Shown here: positions 34,688 to 45,779 of the stretch, one piece after another
How the letters are laid out: every line of letters starts with the position of its first letter
How positions within the stretch are numbered: the first letter of the stretch is position 1
Assembly: GCF_947179515.1 (NCBI RefSeq)
Contig: NC_067487.1
Location: 40,471,266 to 40,535,265 of the forward strand
Length of the DNA stretch: 64,000 nucleotides
Direction: 5' to 3'
Origin: Apodemus sylvaticus
Lineage: Eukaryota; Chordata; Mammalia; Rodentia; Muridae
The notes under the pieces: generated by a model
What the model was told of the DNA's origin: nothing
The model's input: only the letters and a program-made list of their open reading frames with translations
The model's database searches: none
Translations under genes and position numbers: made by a program

Positions 34688-35128
34688 CTAAGCCTCTGTT
34701 TTTAGTCGTTTCTGGGAAGCCCCTTGGCTCCAGAATTCACCTGGGGCAAGCATGTCTCCACCGATGTCCGAGCTGTCATCTTCTGCCTGGTTCAGAGCCC
34801 ATTGAACCCTTCTCCTGGAAGTGGCTCCTATTTCTTGAGGACCCCAAAGTCTCTCTGCAGTTTCAGCCATTGGCTCCTCACCATGTGGCTCTCTACAACG
34901 TTTCTGTCCCCTCTCATCTCCAAATTCAGCTCCATCTTGCACTGTGACTATGCTGGGGTTCCCAGGCCCACAGCACCAGGGGAGCTGGCAGGAGGGACGG
35001 CTCAGGGCCTCAAAATTATCCATTGCCCAGGCCCATGCCTGTTCTCGGGTCATGTCTGGAGGCATGTGGGGCTCTGGGCGGTCCTTCCTTCTAGGCAGCT
35101 CTCCCAAGGGTGATGCAACCGAAGCCAT
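34688..35128 (-). CDS. Intronless 146-codon ORF, unknown protein
   Basis: Uninterrupted from an ATG at 35128 in good context (aaagccATGG) to TAG at 34688-34690. The predicted product is hydrophilic, about 146 residues, and rich in Glu, Arg, Gln and Pro. It has a basic/Pro N-terminal third, several Trp residues and a C-terminus ending in a basic-acidic KRLKTEA, which could be a weak nuclear-localisation type signal. There is no signal peptide or membrane segment. A GTGAGA follows the stop directly. Lack of introns and isolation between repeats suggest a retrocopy, but no A-tail or parental gene was recognised. It occurs once in the window, unlike most other blocks. Confidence 0.4.
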   Translation of the reverse strand: MASVASPLGELPRRKDRPEPHMPPDMTREQAWAWAMDNFEALSRPSCQLPWCCGPGNPSIVTVQDGAEFGDERGQKRCREPHGEEPMAETAERLWGPQEIGATSRRRVQWALNQAEDDSSDIGGDMLAPGEFWSQGASQKRLKTEA

Positions 35129-35489
35129 GGCTTTAGCTTCCCACCCAACAGCAGAGTTTAGCAGGTGATGTTCTCCAAATTATACTACGATCTGAAAGAC
35201 ATGGAAAAGAATATTTATATTTATCTATCTTATTTTATATGTTTATTTTTCCTTTTAATGTGTATTTAATATGTTTACTCAAGGAGTGGTAACAGATATA
35301 GCTCATTCATGACGTGTATAAACAGGTGCAGCTGCTAAACCTGTTGCCTGTTTTATGATAGCTGCTTTCTGTATTTTGCCTGTATTCAAAGACAAGAGTG
35401 CCATGTTAGTGACTGTGGATGTAGCTCAATGGTGAACACAGAGGAATAGACCTTCTTCTCCTCACCTCAGGGATCCTTCTCCAAACTGA

Positions 35490-35795
35490 CCATGTCCATG
35501 ATCCCAAATCAGCAGATACAAGAAAACTGAAATAGCACCTTGTACCTTGTCAGACAACCATGGGTTAAAGCTTCCCTTCAACAGCAATAGAAACCCCAGA
35601 AAGTCTACACACCGCTCTGCTCACTGATCTATGGGTCAGGGAAGAAATAAAGGAAGAAATTAAAGACTCTCTAGACCTCAATGGCAATGAAGGCACATTC
35701 ATGAGACACAGTGAAATCAGTGCTAAGAGGAATTTTCATAGTACACGGCCTCCATAAAGAAAGTAGAAGTTCTCATATCAGCAATGTAAAAGTCA
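35490..35795 (+). mobile_element. L1 ORF2 fragment
   Basis: Matches the L1 ORF2 region recognisable by 'ccatgggttaaagct', 'gggtcagggaagaaataaag' and 'gcagtgctaagaggaa'-like text. About 300 bp, truncated at both ends. 35170-35489 upstream has AT-rich sequence with no feature. Confidence 0.8.
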
Positions 35796-35798
35796 TAT

Positions 35799-36225
35799 TA
35801 GTTAGGGTTCTCTAGAGCCACATAACTTACGGAATGTCTCTATACTGTAAGGCAATTTAATTACTTACATCTGCAGTCCAAACAAACCAACAGTGGGCAA
35901 CTATGAATGGGAAGTCAAATAGTCTATTAGTTTCAGGTGGTCTCCTGTACAAGCTGGAATCCTGAAGCGCTAGGTTCCAATAGATGTGCTGGCAAATCAG
36001 TGCAAACAGGCTAAGAGTGAGTCCGCCTTCTCCCACTGCCCTTATATAGGCCTCCAGCAGGAGGTGTGGCTCAGATTAAAGGTGTGTCCCACCAGGCCTG
36101 GATCTGGAACTTGTTTTGTCCCAGGCTGACTTTGAACTCAGAGATCTGGTTGACTCAGCCTCCTAGGATTAAAGGCATGGGCTACTTTGCCTGGGGATAA
36201 ACGTTTCCTGGATACTCCGATTCCA
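35799..36225. mobile_element. LTR-like dispersed repeat with B1-related tail
   Basis: Starts 'ttagttagggttctctagag', has 'cccttatataggcctcc' and ends in a B1-like stretch ('gattaaaggcatgggc'). The blocks at 37.65-38.1, 44.95-45.4 and 46.7-47.1 kb share its second half, so they belong to the same or a related family. Confidence 0.6.
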
Positions 36226-36229
36226 CATT

Positions 36230-37235
36230 CCATTAAGTAGATTGATATTTAATTCAAGTGAAGAAGGTATTTTAAACTAGTTGAATATTTATTTAAAGAT
36301 GGAATTAATAATAATTTCAGAAATTAGTGATTGGCAACCATGTTAATGAAGCCAGCTCAAAGTTTTAAGACCTTTTTAATAACGGTCAGATAACCAACAG
36401 TCTTGTGCCTCTGACTGAAAAGTTTATGAAAACCAAGCTCAGAGGCACAAAAATTTAAAGGCTGGACCACAGATTGTTGTCAGTGTTATATCATGATCAG
36501 GGAAATCTTGAAACGTTCATAAACATAATTTTGTCAGTTAGTTTTAAACCTGTTTCTTTCTTGTTGACCTAAGTGATTTTAATTATTTTGGTGACTTCAT
36601 CTAGACCATGGTGAAGGTCAAGGAAATCTCCCAAGTGTGAACTTTGGAGGGTGGGCAGAGGGCTGAAAACTGTCTGGGCAAATGGCATTGAATCAGAATA
36701 GGGTGCTGAAACCTTAGATATTTCAGACTACATTGAAACAATTGACTTTTCTTGAGCATGACTGATTGGTTCTTGAAGATTATCACTTATTCACAGAAGA
36801 GTCTTGAACTTGAAAGGCTGATATTATGAAAAATGTTGCTTTTCTGTGAATCAGTATCTTCTCATTTAGATCATGAAGGCAAACAAAGTACAGGCTATAG
36901 GAAGGACCACTATGTTTTTACAGACCTGGGTGTCTCCATTTTCAGATCAGTATAGTTTTGTGAAACTTGTTTCATGTGTCCCCAACTATGTACAAGTTTT
37001 CATAAAATCAAAACTACTAAGGATCATTTTTATTGTTTAATTTGATTTGTTCTGTTAATTTTTTTCAATGTGTTGGTTTATTCAGGGGTCATTCCTAAGT
37101 CTCCTGTCTCCCACATGAGCTGTGGAGGAGAAGATGTGTCTTAAAGCAAATCAAAGCTGGGTCGTTTCCTGTAGCACTGGGATCTCCGAAGATCCATAGT
37201 GTTCCTGAGTATGATAACTACCCATGGGCAACCAA
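36230..37235 (+). repeat. Paralog of left arm 20.44-21.95 kb
   Basis: 'accatgttaatgaagccagc', 'ggtcagataaccaacagtctt', 'agactacattgaaa' and 'gtgttcctgagtatgataac' run in the same order as in the left arm, without the SINEs at 20505 and 21165. Those SINEs therefore entered the arm lineage later, or this copy split earlier. Confidence 0.7.
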
Positions 37236-37237
37236 TT

Positions 37238-39255
37238 CCTTTGGTTTCCCGACCCAGGTGTCTCTAATTACCCAGAAGAACAGACTCTCAACGCTTAATT
37301 AATTTCCTGATTAGATTTAAATATATTTAAAACACAAGTTCAAAATGCCAATAAGGTAATAACAAAGCCATCTATTATAGTAAACGTTCTGTCCCAATAG
37401 TCTAACCTTTAGGTGTATTTACCTCTGACTCCATCTTGGCTTGCTGTATCTCTCCCCCTCCCACTCATGGCTCCTGCATGCATCTCCCTGTGTCTCTCTC
37501 CCTAGCTCCTCCTCCTCACTCCCTTCCAATCACCAGCCTCTCAACACCTCATTGTGAATGCATAAGAAATATCTTACAACATCATGCAATTGTCCTGAGT
37601 TAAACATTATCAGCAACTGATTAGACAGGCAATGGGGAAAGTGCTCATGGGCCAGCAAGTCTACTTGGGGTTCCTGTTCTAGAGAGCCAAAGATCAACTA
37701 GAATGATCTCTCACTCACTCTCCCTTTCCTGAAAGGGGATATATTAGAATGACTTACAAGGATGCAGTCGGCCTTATCCCACAAGAGCTGGATAGGAAGC
37801 AAAGTCCAAGAATCCAGAAGTTCTCAGTCCCTGAGGCTGGAGTCTCAGCTGGTCTTCAGTAGAAGATGGAATCAATGACAAGTGGGCTCCAATGCCAGTG
37901 AAGTAATAAGACTTGCTAGCTAGGAGAGAGCAAGCAGGCAATGTGAACACTTGCTTCCTCTGCATTCTTATAAAGGCCTCAAGATGAAGGTGTGGCCTAA
38001 ATTAAAGGTGTGCGTTCCAGATTCAATCTCTGGATTAAAGGTGAGAGTCTTCTGCTGGGTGTGGCGACTCAGGCCTTTAATCCAAGCACTATGCTAGTGA
38101 ATCATGTGGGTCTCTGTGAGTAGACTTGTCTACAGAGTGAGTTGCAGGACAGTAAGTGGTATTACAGACCAACCCTGGCTCAGAAAAACAACAACAGCAA
38201 CAACAACAACAACAATCACAATAACAAATTTATGTGGCTTTCTTGCTCCATATACAGATTAAAGGCCTGTGTCTTTCAAGCTCAAAAAGGTCTGCATTAC
38301 AGTGGAGTCTTCCTACCTCAAAGACATTGATTGCTTATTACAAAGTAAGCCAAAATCCCCTGAAGGAGTGTCCTCAAGGTTTGGATTTTGTTTAATTCAA
38401 GATTTAATCAAGTTGACAACACAGAATATCTAACACAGAGTGTTTCTCTGTGTCCCTGGCTGCCCTGAAAGTCACTTTGTAGACCAAGGTGACTACCAAG
38501 TCAATGATCTCCTTGCCTCTGCCTCCCTCCTGCTGAGATTAAAGGCACATGTCACAGTGTCCTGCTTGGAAATCCTGTAAAGAGTCCTTTCCTTAGCTGG
38601 AGTCCTGAGCAGATGCTAATCCTGTGTTCCCAGCAGAGAGATGGTTAGGAGAAACAGCTAAGTGTGGAGATGAACCTTCAGGACACAGACTCTCCTCTCC
38701 ACCTGCCCACTCCCCAGAGCCTGTCTTTGTCTCACATTTTATGTCCTGCATTTAAGATGAACACACATAACCTTTTCATTCTCTAGTCTCTGTGTCTGCA
38801 CAGAAGCCAGGCAAGGATCTGCTGGGATAGCTGGGCTCCAGGGTATACTGGACTAGAGTCACATTACAGGGAAGCAGGCAGCAAGACTGGAAAGCAGTTT
38901 GTTGAGGGACTGTCAAACCAGAGGTCTTCTAAGTCAGGGATATGAAGGGCAGAAAGCCATGGCTCTAGGTCTGCTCATGGCAGGACTGGAGGAGGCCAGG
39001 AGCCACTGGTGCAGAATCCCAAGACAGCTTCTTTCAAGCACAAAAACCAAAAAGCCAGCTCTGCTGCTCTAAGTACAGGCACACGAGGACATCAACAGTG
39101 TGTTCCCTGGGATGGATGACACTGAGCCTTCTGCACCCCATCTGTGGGTGGTCTTCACAATCCTGAACGAGGTGGGGAGGCAAGCACAGGACCCTGAATC
39201 CTGGTGTTTACAAATTCACAATATAGAAAATAAGTGACAAAGGCCAATGTTGTTT
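37238..39255 (+). repeat. Spacer duplicon, copy A (most complete)
   Basis: Its 5' part (37238-37650) recurs at 44555-44970, its middle (37620-38440) at 44940-45770 and 46680-47460, and its 3' part (38440-39255) at 47460-48350. It includes a B1-like repeat (38045-38190), (AAC)n at 38188-38226 and a minus-strand B1 (38440-38572). Confidence 0.85.
38960..39235 (+). pseudogene. Histone H2A-like fragment, copy A (broken)
   Basis: Paralog of the better copy at 48057-48302. This copy has a one-base insertion (tctttcaagc against tcttcacac), an in-frame TAA where the other has TAT, and a second frameshift near the end. It cannot be translated. Confidence 0.3.
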
Positions 39256-39789
39256 TTAGAGCACATAAAACAAGGAGTTGAGGGGAGAGAGGTGAGCAGA
39301 GCAAAGCCACACTGCAGTGCGCAAGTCTGCGGGAGGACAGGGTCCTCCTGTAGGGTCTGTGGGAATCTCTGAGTGAATCCTGACATCTCACCCTGGCTCT
39401 GGGATGCTCTCCTGTTAGTCCAGCATCCTGCCTGTGGGCAGCAGGATGGTCAGTTGGTGATGCTCCCTTCAGAGCCTGTCTAATAGAAATAGTAGCAGGC
39501 TCAAAAGTAAAATATCTATAAAGTTCCATCCGTGCCACCTTTGTCAGTGGAAAGACATGCATCAGGTCACTTAAAACAGGGGCTTGCTTGGAGCAAACCA
39601 GAATTGCTGGGCCAGGTTAATCCCCTGCATTACTGAATGTTGGGATCCCAGGAGCAGGTGCCCTGCTGACTAGGATTCCCTGCAGAGTCAATATCCTTTG
39701 CTTGCTCCCTGGCTAGGTCTGGCCAACCTTTAAGTCCCATGGACTCACAGTCAGGCAGCACTGAAAGGCACCTGTAGTTCAAACCATTT

Positions 39790-40395
39790 CACAGCCAGAG
39801 AAACCTGCAACTCTGGGAACCTGGGAGGATACTGCAGAAGAATGATTCCCAGTGGAGATATAGCCCAGGTCCTGTTCCAGATGCCTCACCATGGGGTGGA
39901 CACACAGGACCCTGTGACCTGTGGCAGGAATTCCCCAGTGAGCTCAGCACCTGGTCACCAGAGACCAGGATAGACTCAGGATTTGTCAGGACTCCTGGGT
40001 GCAATCACTGCTTGCTTAGCTGCCTGCTCTGTGGCTGCTGCCTTCTGGCCTTTGGCAACAGGGAGCCTTAGAGAGCAGCAGGCACCTTTCTGGCAATTTA
40101 GAGCAAGGACTGAGCCAAACAGGATCTGTGCCTAAACCTCTCCAGTTCCAGAAGCCAACTATCTTCAGGGCAGCCCCCTGCTTCCAAAATAAAACACAGG
40201 ATTTGCCTTCATTGCTCCGTGTCATTTCTCAATCCTTTAATATATAATTTCAAAGGGAACGTTCTGTGTAGTGTCTGTCCGTTTTCAAAGGCACTGATTG
40301 CAGCTGGGATCACCTATTTTTAAGATTCATGGAAAGGCCTGAAATGGGGCAACCTCCAATGGGAAGGCATGTCTGGTTTAGGCTTTCGCGATTCA
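39790..40395 (+). pseudogene. Decayed third copy of the palindrome gene (exon 2 and 3' UTR)
   Basis: Colinear with 5565-6080: 'gggaggatactgcagaag' against the exon 2 end, 'cacctttctggc', 'cttccaaaataaaacac' containing the AATAAA at 40188-40193, and 'tgctccgtgtcatttctc'. Exon 1, the promoter and the first part of exon 2 are absent. The substitution load is much higher than between the two palindrome copies. 39256-39789 upstream shows no recognisable feature. It ties the gene family to the large inverted repeat. Confidence 0.75.
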
Positions 40396-40559
40396 GGGAA
40401 GTTGTTGTCCAAGGCACTAAAGCTCTGCCCTGTCTGCTGGCCTCTCCATAGCCATCTTTTCTGAGGAGGCCTCCCTGTTATCTGCTGGCATGCACTTCTC
40501 CAGTGGGCAAGCAGCCAAAGATAGCGGCCTGATGGCGCCTCACTGGCACCGTCCAGGTT

Positions 40560-40960
40560 TAGCCGACGCTTCATGTCCTGGAGAAGTCCGTGGTTAGTGT
40601 GACTGCCCTCTTTCCCACATTGGTAGCGGGCTCACCCAGAGCTGGAGCCATGGAAGGAATTCTACACAGAAGGGAAAAGTGTCCATTTGCAGACTGCCAA
40701 TTTGGCTTAGGAGCTGTAGGCACTGACGGCTCCTTTACACCAGGGGGCGCAGCGGACCGGCGTTCTGACTGTGGAGATTTAGGATGGTCAGCTCTGGAAC
40801 TTTTAAGTTCTCTGGATCACATTCTCTAGCAGCTGAGAGTTAAGCTTGCCTCTTAGGAATGTGAAGTTTAAATCCGAGGGTGATTTCAAATCTCGTATTG
40901 TATTTTGTTTCATGAGTTTGTACGAGATTATGCTCCACACCCCCTCTCCGGGGTCCTGCT
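40560..40960 (+). repeat. Diverged unit of the CTCF-motif repeat in the spacer
   Basis: Has the CTCF core at 40738-40753, then about 140 bases on 'aaatccgagggtgatttcaa' (40869-40889), matching the order and spacing in the arm arrays. It shares the right-arm orientation. Confidence 0.55.
40738..40753 (+). promoter_or_regulatory. CTCF-type motif in the spacer
   Basis: CACCAGGGGGCGCAGC, a strong match to the CTCF core. Confidence 0.6.
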
Positions 40961-40969
40961 GCACTGTCC

Positions 40970-41401
40970 ATGGCACCCCAGTCAGAGCTCTGGCTCCCCA
41001 GTTATGCCCCTCCAGGTTCTGCTCCCTCTTTCAGGTGGCTCCTGCTTCCGCGGGGCCTTCCTCTCCCACCAACGCCTCTGGTTTCTGGCTTCCAGGACAG
41101 AATGCTGCGGGCTTTGCCCTATACTATGCTGGAATCCATTAAGGATGGCGAGCCCGCCAAGCCTGCTGCCTTCCAGGAAAGCGGTTCCTCCTGCAAAGCT
41201 CTGCCTTCACCAGATAAGAACTCCCTTAATGACAGGAAGCAAGGCATTGAGCAAGAGAGCAGGGTTTTCCAGGCCAAGACCCCACCAGGCTGGCTTTCTG
41301 CCGCTGTTCCTCTGGAGGCATCCCAAGTGTTTTCCATGAACACGAACCAGAAGTTCGACTCCATGGCACAAACAGCATTCACAACAACAGGACTTATCTA
41401 G
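40970..41401 (+). CDS. 143-codon ORF of unknown nature
   Basis: ATG in fair context (gtccATGG) to TAG at 41399-41401. The first half is Pro/Leu-rich, and the second is hydrophilic with Lys, Gln and Ser. The stretch is GC-rich and CpG-containing, unlike the flanks, and two other frames are also open for 100-140 codons, which weakens the case for coding. No domain or family recognised. It follows the diverged CTCF unit and precedes a minisatellite. It may be an ancient exon or a retrocopy. Confidence 0.3.
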   Translation: MAPQSELWLPSYAPPGSAPSFRWLLLPRGLPLPPTPLVSGFQDRMLRALPYTMLESIKDGEPAKPAAFQESGSSCKALPSPDKNSLNDRKQGIEQESRVFQAKTPPGWLSAAVPLEASQVFSMNTNQKFDSMAQTAFTTTGLI

Positions 41402-41620
41402 AGCCACAGTGTTTTACATAGCAGTCTGCTGCGGTTTCAGTTTTTCTGTATTACAGAGTTTAGGCCGCTGTGTTTGCTTAACAGCTTGGGTAAAATGAGG
41501 CTCAGCCTTGGGCTGCCAGTCTGTTCTGCCTTTTTATCGTCTACACGGAGGTTGGAGAGCAGAACCCTTCTACCTTCTAGGCATTTACCAAGGCCGCCCC
41601 ACCCCCCAAAAAAAACTCTC

Positions 41621-41975
41621 AGAGAAAACGATATAATTATTATGTCGTTATGGAAAACAAACTTGGCCTCGAAAAAGGAAACAGGGAGCCCATCAGCTGA
41701 GAGGAAGAAAAACAAAATCTCTCAAAGAGCACAGAGAAAACTGCATAATTGTTATTGTTGCTAAACACCCAAAAAACAAACCCGGCCGCTAAAGAGGAAA
41801 CAGGAAGCCTGGCAGCCAGGAGGATGAAAAATATAAAAACTCGCAAAGAGCACAGAGAAAACAGTAGAATTAATATCGCTGCTAAAAACTAGAGACCACC
41901 AAAACCAAACTTAGCTGGGAAAGAGGAACCAGTGAGCCTGTCAGCCAAGGCAAGGCAAAGCTGAGCTCTGCGAAC
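41621..41975. repeat. Three-unit minisatellite, about 112-121 bp period
   Basis: 'agagaaaac' starts units at 41621, 41733 and 41854. Each continues with an AT-rich segment, an 'aacaaac...gcc' box, 'gaggaaacagg' and 'cagc'. The third unit decays by about 41975. Confidence 0.8.
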
Positions 41976-42640
41976 CCAAAAGCACCTAAAGGGTCCACGC
42001 TCAGGGAGGGGGCTCTGGCGGGAGGCTGTGGGGAGGACTGAGCCTGCTGCCCGCGAAGCCAGCCTCGCGTGGGCCCAGGCTGATCTGGATTTAGGGACCC
42101 TAGTTCCTCTGTTCCGTGGCCAGGCCCTGGAATAAACACCTAGAAAACTCCAGGGCTGAGGTGGTCCCTTCAGCAAAGGGGAAGGACACCTGCTGGGCTA
42201 AGAAAACATCACTGGCACGGTTTAATTTCTGCAGTTTCACAACAAATAGAAACGTCGCCATCGGCTAGCATAGCTCTAGTTCAGGGAAAGCACAGAAAGC
42301 TAAACGTGAAGCAGCGAGAACACGGTCAGATTCCAGGAGACTTTTGTGCTGTCAAACAAATTCAGACTGGAGATTTTGTCAAGGATTAAAAGCCTAGTAT
42401 GACGTGCTTAGAATCACTTTTCTCCAAAACATGGACACTACTTTCAAGAGGCAAACGTTGTATGAAATTCGACAGTCTAGTAAAAGGATATGCATAATTA
42501 AAAGATGAAAGTTGGGGGATAATGATAGCGTTTTATTTACTAGCTGGACTTTTATTCTTGTAACAATGAACCCATCTAAGAAGACCGCCCAGCGTTTACT
42601 TAAAGAACTGGCTTTACTTAAAGATTTACTCTGAGCCAGG
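41976..42640. other. GC-rich then AT-rich spacer, nothing identified
   Basis: 41976-42140 is GC-rich with overlapping minus-strand ORFs (41882-42176) of low credibility. The remainder has no recognised repeat or gene. Confidence 0.45.
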
Positions 42641-42755
42641 TGTGGGAAAGCAAGCCTGCAGTCAGGACTCAGAGTCAGGCAGATCAATGTGAATTCAAGA
42701 CCAGACTGGTCAGAGGGAGGGGTAAGGGAGAAGGGGGTGGGGAAAGATCGGCTAA

Positions 42756-42756
<1 letters not shown>

Positions 42757-42790
<34 letters not shown>
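42757..42790. repeat. (CA)n microsatellite
   Basis: About 16 CA units, just after a short B1-like remnant at about 42633-42715. Confidence 0.95.
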
Positions 42791-42791
<1 letters not shown>

Positions 42792-42849
42792 GATTTACTC
42801 TGAATTTAAAAGATTGAGTTTTTAAATCTTGGTGTTTTTAACTGAAATG

Positions 42850-43760
42850 TAATTATGTTATGTTAGAGAGGGACATCTAAGTTGTTTCCAGTTTCTGGCT
42901 ATTACAAATAAAGCTGCTATGAACACAATTGTGCAAGGGTCTTTGTGAGATTCTGAAACACCTTTTGGGTATTTATCCAGGAGTAATATAGCTGGGTCTT
43001 GAGGTGGAACTATTCCCAGTTTTCTGAAAAAAATGCCAAATTGATTTCCAAATTGGATGTAAAAGTTTGCATTCCCACCAGCAATGGAGCAATGTTCCCC
43101 TTGCTCTATATCCTCACCAGCATTTGCTGTCACTTGAGTTTATGATCTTAGGTATTCTACTGGGTATAAAATGGAACCTCAGAGTGTTTTGATTTGCATT
43201 TCTCTGATGACTGAGGAATTTAAACATTTCTTTAAGTGCTTTTGGCCATTCAAGATTCCTCAGTTGAGAATTCTCTGTTTAGTTCTGAAACCCCTTTTTT
43301 ATTTAGTTGGGGTTTTTTGGGGTGTGTGGATTATTTGGGTTGTTAGTGGCTAAATTCTTGAGTTCTTTGTAAATGTTTGATATTAGCCCTCTGACAGATG
43401 TAGGGTTGGTAAAGATCCTTTCCCAAACTGTGGGCTACTGATTTGTCCTATTGACAGTATCCTTTTCCTTAGGAAAAACTATTCAGTTTCCTGAGGTCCC
43501 ATTTATCAACTGCTGATCTTAGAGACTGAGTCATTGGTGTCCTGTTAAGGAACTTGTCTCTTGTACCAATGTGTTCAAGGGTATTTCCCACTTTCTCTTC
43601 TATGAAATTTAGTGCATCCAGTTTTATATTGAGGTACTTGATCCACTTGGACCTTAGTTTTGTGCAGTGTAATAAATAAATAAATAAATAAATAAACAAA
43701 TAAATTCTTCTTCATGTAGACATCTGGTTAGTCCAGCACCATTTGTTGGAGATGCTTTCA
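42850..43760 (-). mobile_element. L1 ORF2 3' part, old copy
   Basis: Antisense ORF2 tail ('tttccagtttctggctatta', 'gtatttatccaggagt', 'tgatttgcatttctctgatg') with many stops, interrupted by an (AAAT)n at 43668-43705. Confidence 0.85.
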
Positions 43761-43809
43761 TATTTCTATCATATGGTATTGGATTCTTTGAATCCTATAG
43801 AAAGATCCT

Positions 43810-43935
43810 CCTGTGCAGAGGTGGTGGCACAGGCCTCTAATCCCCATACTGGAGAGACAAGGCAAAGTAAATCTGAGTTCAGGGCTAGTCCAGTCTACAC
43901 AGAAGGAAGACGGGGTAAAATGGAAGTTGCAGGTG
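43810..43935 (+). mobile_element. Diverged B1 SINE
   Basis: 'ggtggtggcacaggcctcta' and 'agtccagtctacaca' mark an old B1. Confidence 0.7.
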
Positions 43936-43969
43936 GCCCCTAGATTAATTTGTAAAAGAAGCATCTGGA

Positions 43970-44220
43970 TAGATCACTCCTCAACCATGTTGATTAAGCA
44001 GACAGGTTTCCTAAAGTGCTCAAGGTTACTCCTGTGTGCTGGTTCTTTTATGTCCCAGCACACATGAAAACCAGGATGTCAAAATCTTTTAAGGACTTCC
44101 TTTAAGACAAACCACCAGTTATTCCTGTAACCAAAGGTGGGAACGAGTAGAGCATGCTCATCTGTGTCCACTCTACGCTTCATCTTTTCCCTTGGGCCAT
44201 TTCAATAAGAACACAAATTT
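43970..44220 (-). repeat. Inverted paralog of left arm 24.53-24.77 kb
   Basis: The reverse complement matches 'aactggtggtttgt', 'catgtgtgctgggacataaa' and 'cttaatcaacatgg' of the left arm. A further related piece lies at 46430-46560. 44221-44550 holds nothing identifiable. Confidence 0.65.
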
Positions 44221-44554
44221 CAATCAAAATGAGCCAACACATTCCTCACCCGCCATAACTACAGGAGAAACAACCAGCCCCTCAGTGAGGTCCTTGGCAG
44301 AGGCAGCAATCTAACTCATTGGTAGGGTCAAGCAATGCTCTCGAGAATCTGTTCACTGCCCAGGACTCTCTAGAGCAGTTTGGGCCAGTCCTGGCATCTC
44401 TCCTGCCTCACCTGACACTCACCAGGTCTCCACAGGGTCAGAGGTGCTCTCACTTTTGCCTCTGAGGCAATCTCTTCCAACTAGCTTTCTCAGCATCTCA
44501 GCTGAATTCTGTCTCTGCCATAGGCAGTGGACCCACATTTCACACATGTCACAC

Positions 44555-45770
44555 TACCCGTGGGACACCAGTTCCATTGGTTTCCCTAATAGAGGTATCT
44601 CAAATTACCCAAAGTCCAGACTTTCAACACTTAATTAATTTGCCAATTAATTTAAATATATTTTTAAAAAGTTCAAGATGCCAATAAGGTAATAACAAAG
44701 CCATCTATTATAGTAAACCTTCTATCCCAATAGTCTAACCTTTAGGTGCATTTACCTCTGACTCCATCTTGGCTCGCTGTACCTCTCCCCCTCCCACTCA
44801 TGGCTCCTGCAAGCATCTCCCTGTGTCTCTCCCTAGCTCCTCCTCCTCACTCCCTTCCAATCACCAGCCTCTCAACACCTCAATGTGAATGCATAAGAAA
44901 TATCTTGCAACATCATGCAATTGTCCTGAGTTAAACATTATCAGCAACTGATTAGACAGGCAATGGGGAAAGTGCTCATGGGCCAGCAAATCTATTTGGG
45001 GTTCCTGTTCTAGAGAGCCAGAGATCAACTAGAATGATCTCTCACTCACTCTCCCTTCCCTGACAGGGGATATATTAGAATGACTTACAGGATGCAGTCT
45101 GCCTTATTCCACAAGAGCTGGATAGGAAGCAAAGTCCAAGAATCCAGAAGTTCTCAGACGTCGAGGCTGGATGCCTCAGCTGGTCTTCAGTAGAAGATGG
45201 AATCAATGACAAGTGGGCTCTAATGCCTGAGAAGTCATAAGACTTGCTTAAACAGGAGAGAGCAAGCAGGCAATGTGAAAACTTTCTTCCTCTGTGTCCT
45301 TATATAGGCCTCAAGATGAAGGTGTGGCCCAAATTAAATCTCTGGATTAAAGCCTGGATTAAAGCCTGGATTAACGCCGCTGGATATGTGTCTTCTGCTG
45401 GGTGTGGTAGCTCATGCCTTTAATCCAAGCACTATGGGAGTGAATCATGCAGGTGGATTTGTGTGTAGCCTAGTCTACAAAGTGTGTTCTTATACAGCCA
45501 GTGGCACTGCAGCAAACCCTGGCTCATAGGAACGACAACAATCGCAATGACACAGTTCTGTGGCTTTCTTGCTTCATATCCAGATTAAAGACCTGTGTCT
45601 TTCAAGCTCAAAGAGATCTGCATTTAATTGGAGTGTTCCTACTTCAAAGAACCTGATTACCTTCTACAAATTAAACAACAAATCCCTTGAAGTTGTGTCC
45701 TTAAGTTTTGGATTTTGCCTAATTCCTGATGTAATCAAGTAAAAGCAATTTTCAGAACAGCCATGGTTAC
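44555..45770 (+). repeat. Spacer duplicon, copy B (5' and middle parts)
   Basis: Direct repeat of 37238-38440. It shares 'cttaattaatt', 'aatgtgaatgcataagaaat' and 'gattagacaggcaatgggga', and ends with a B1-like stretch (45395-45540) and 'gatttaatc'-like text. It lacks the H2A-like part. Confidence 0.85.
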
Positions 45771-45779
45771 ACTCTGTGG

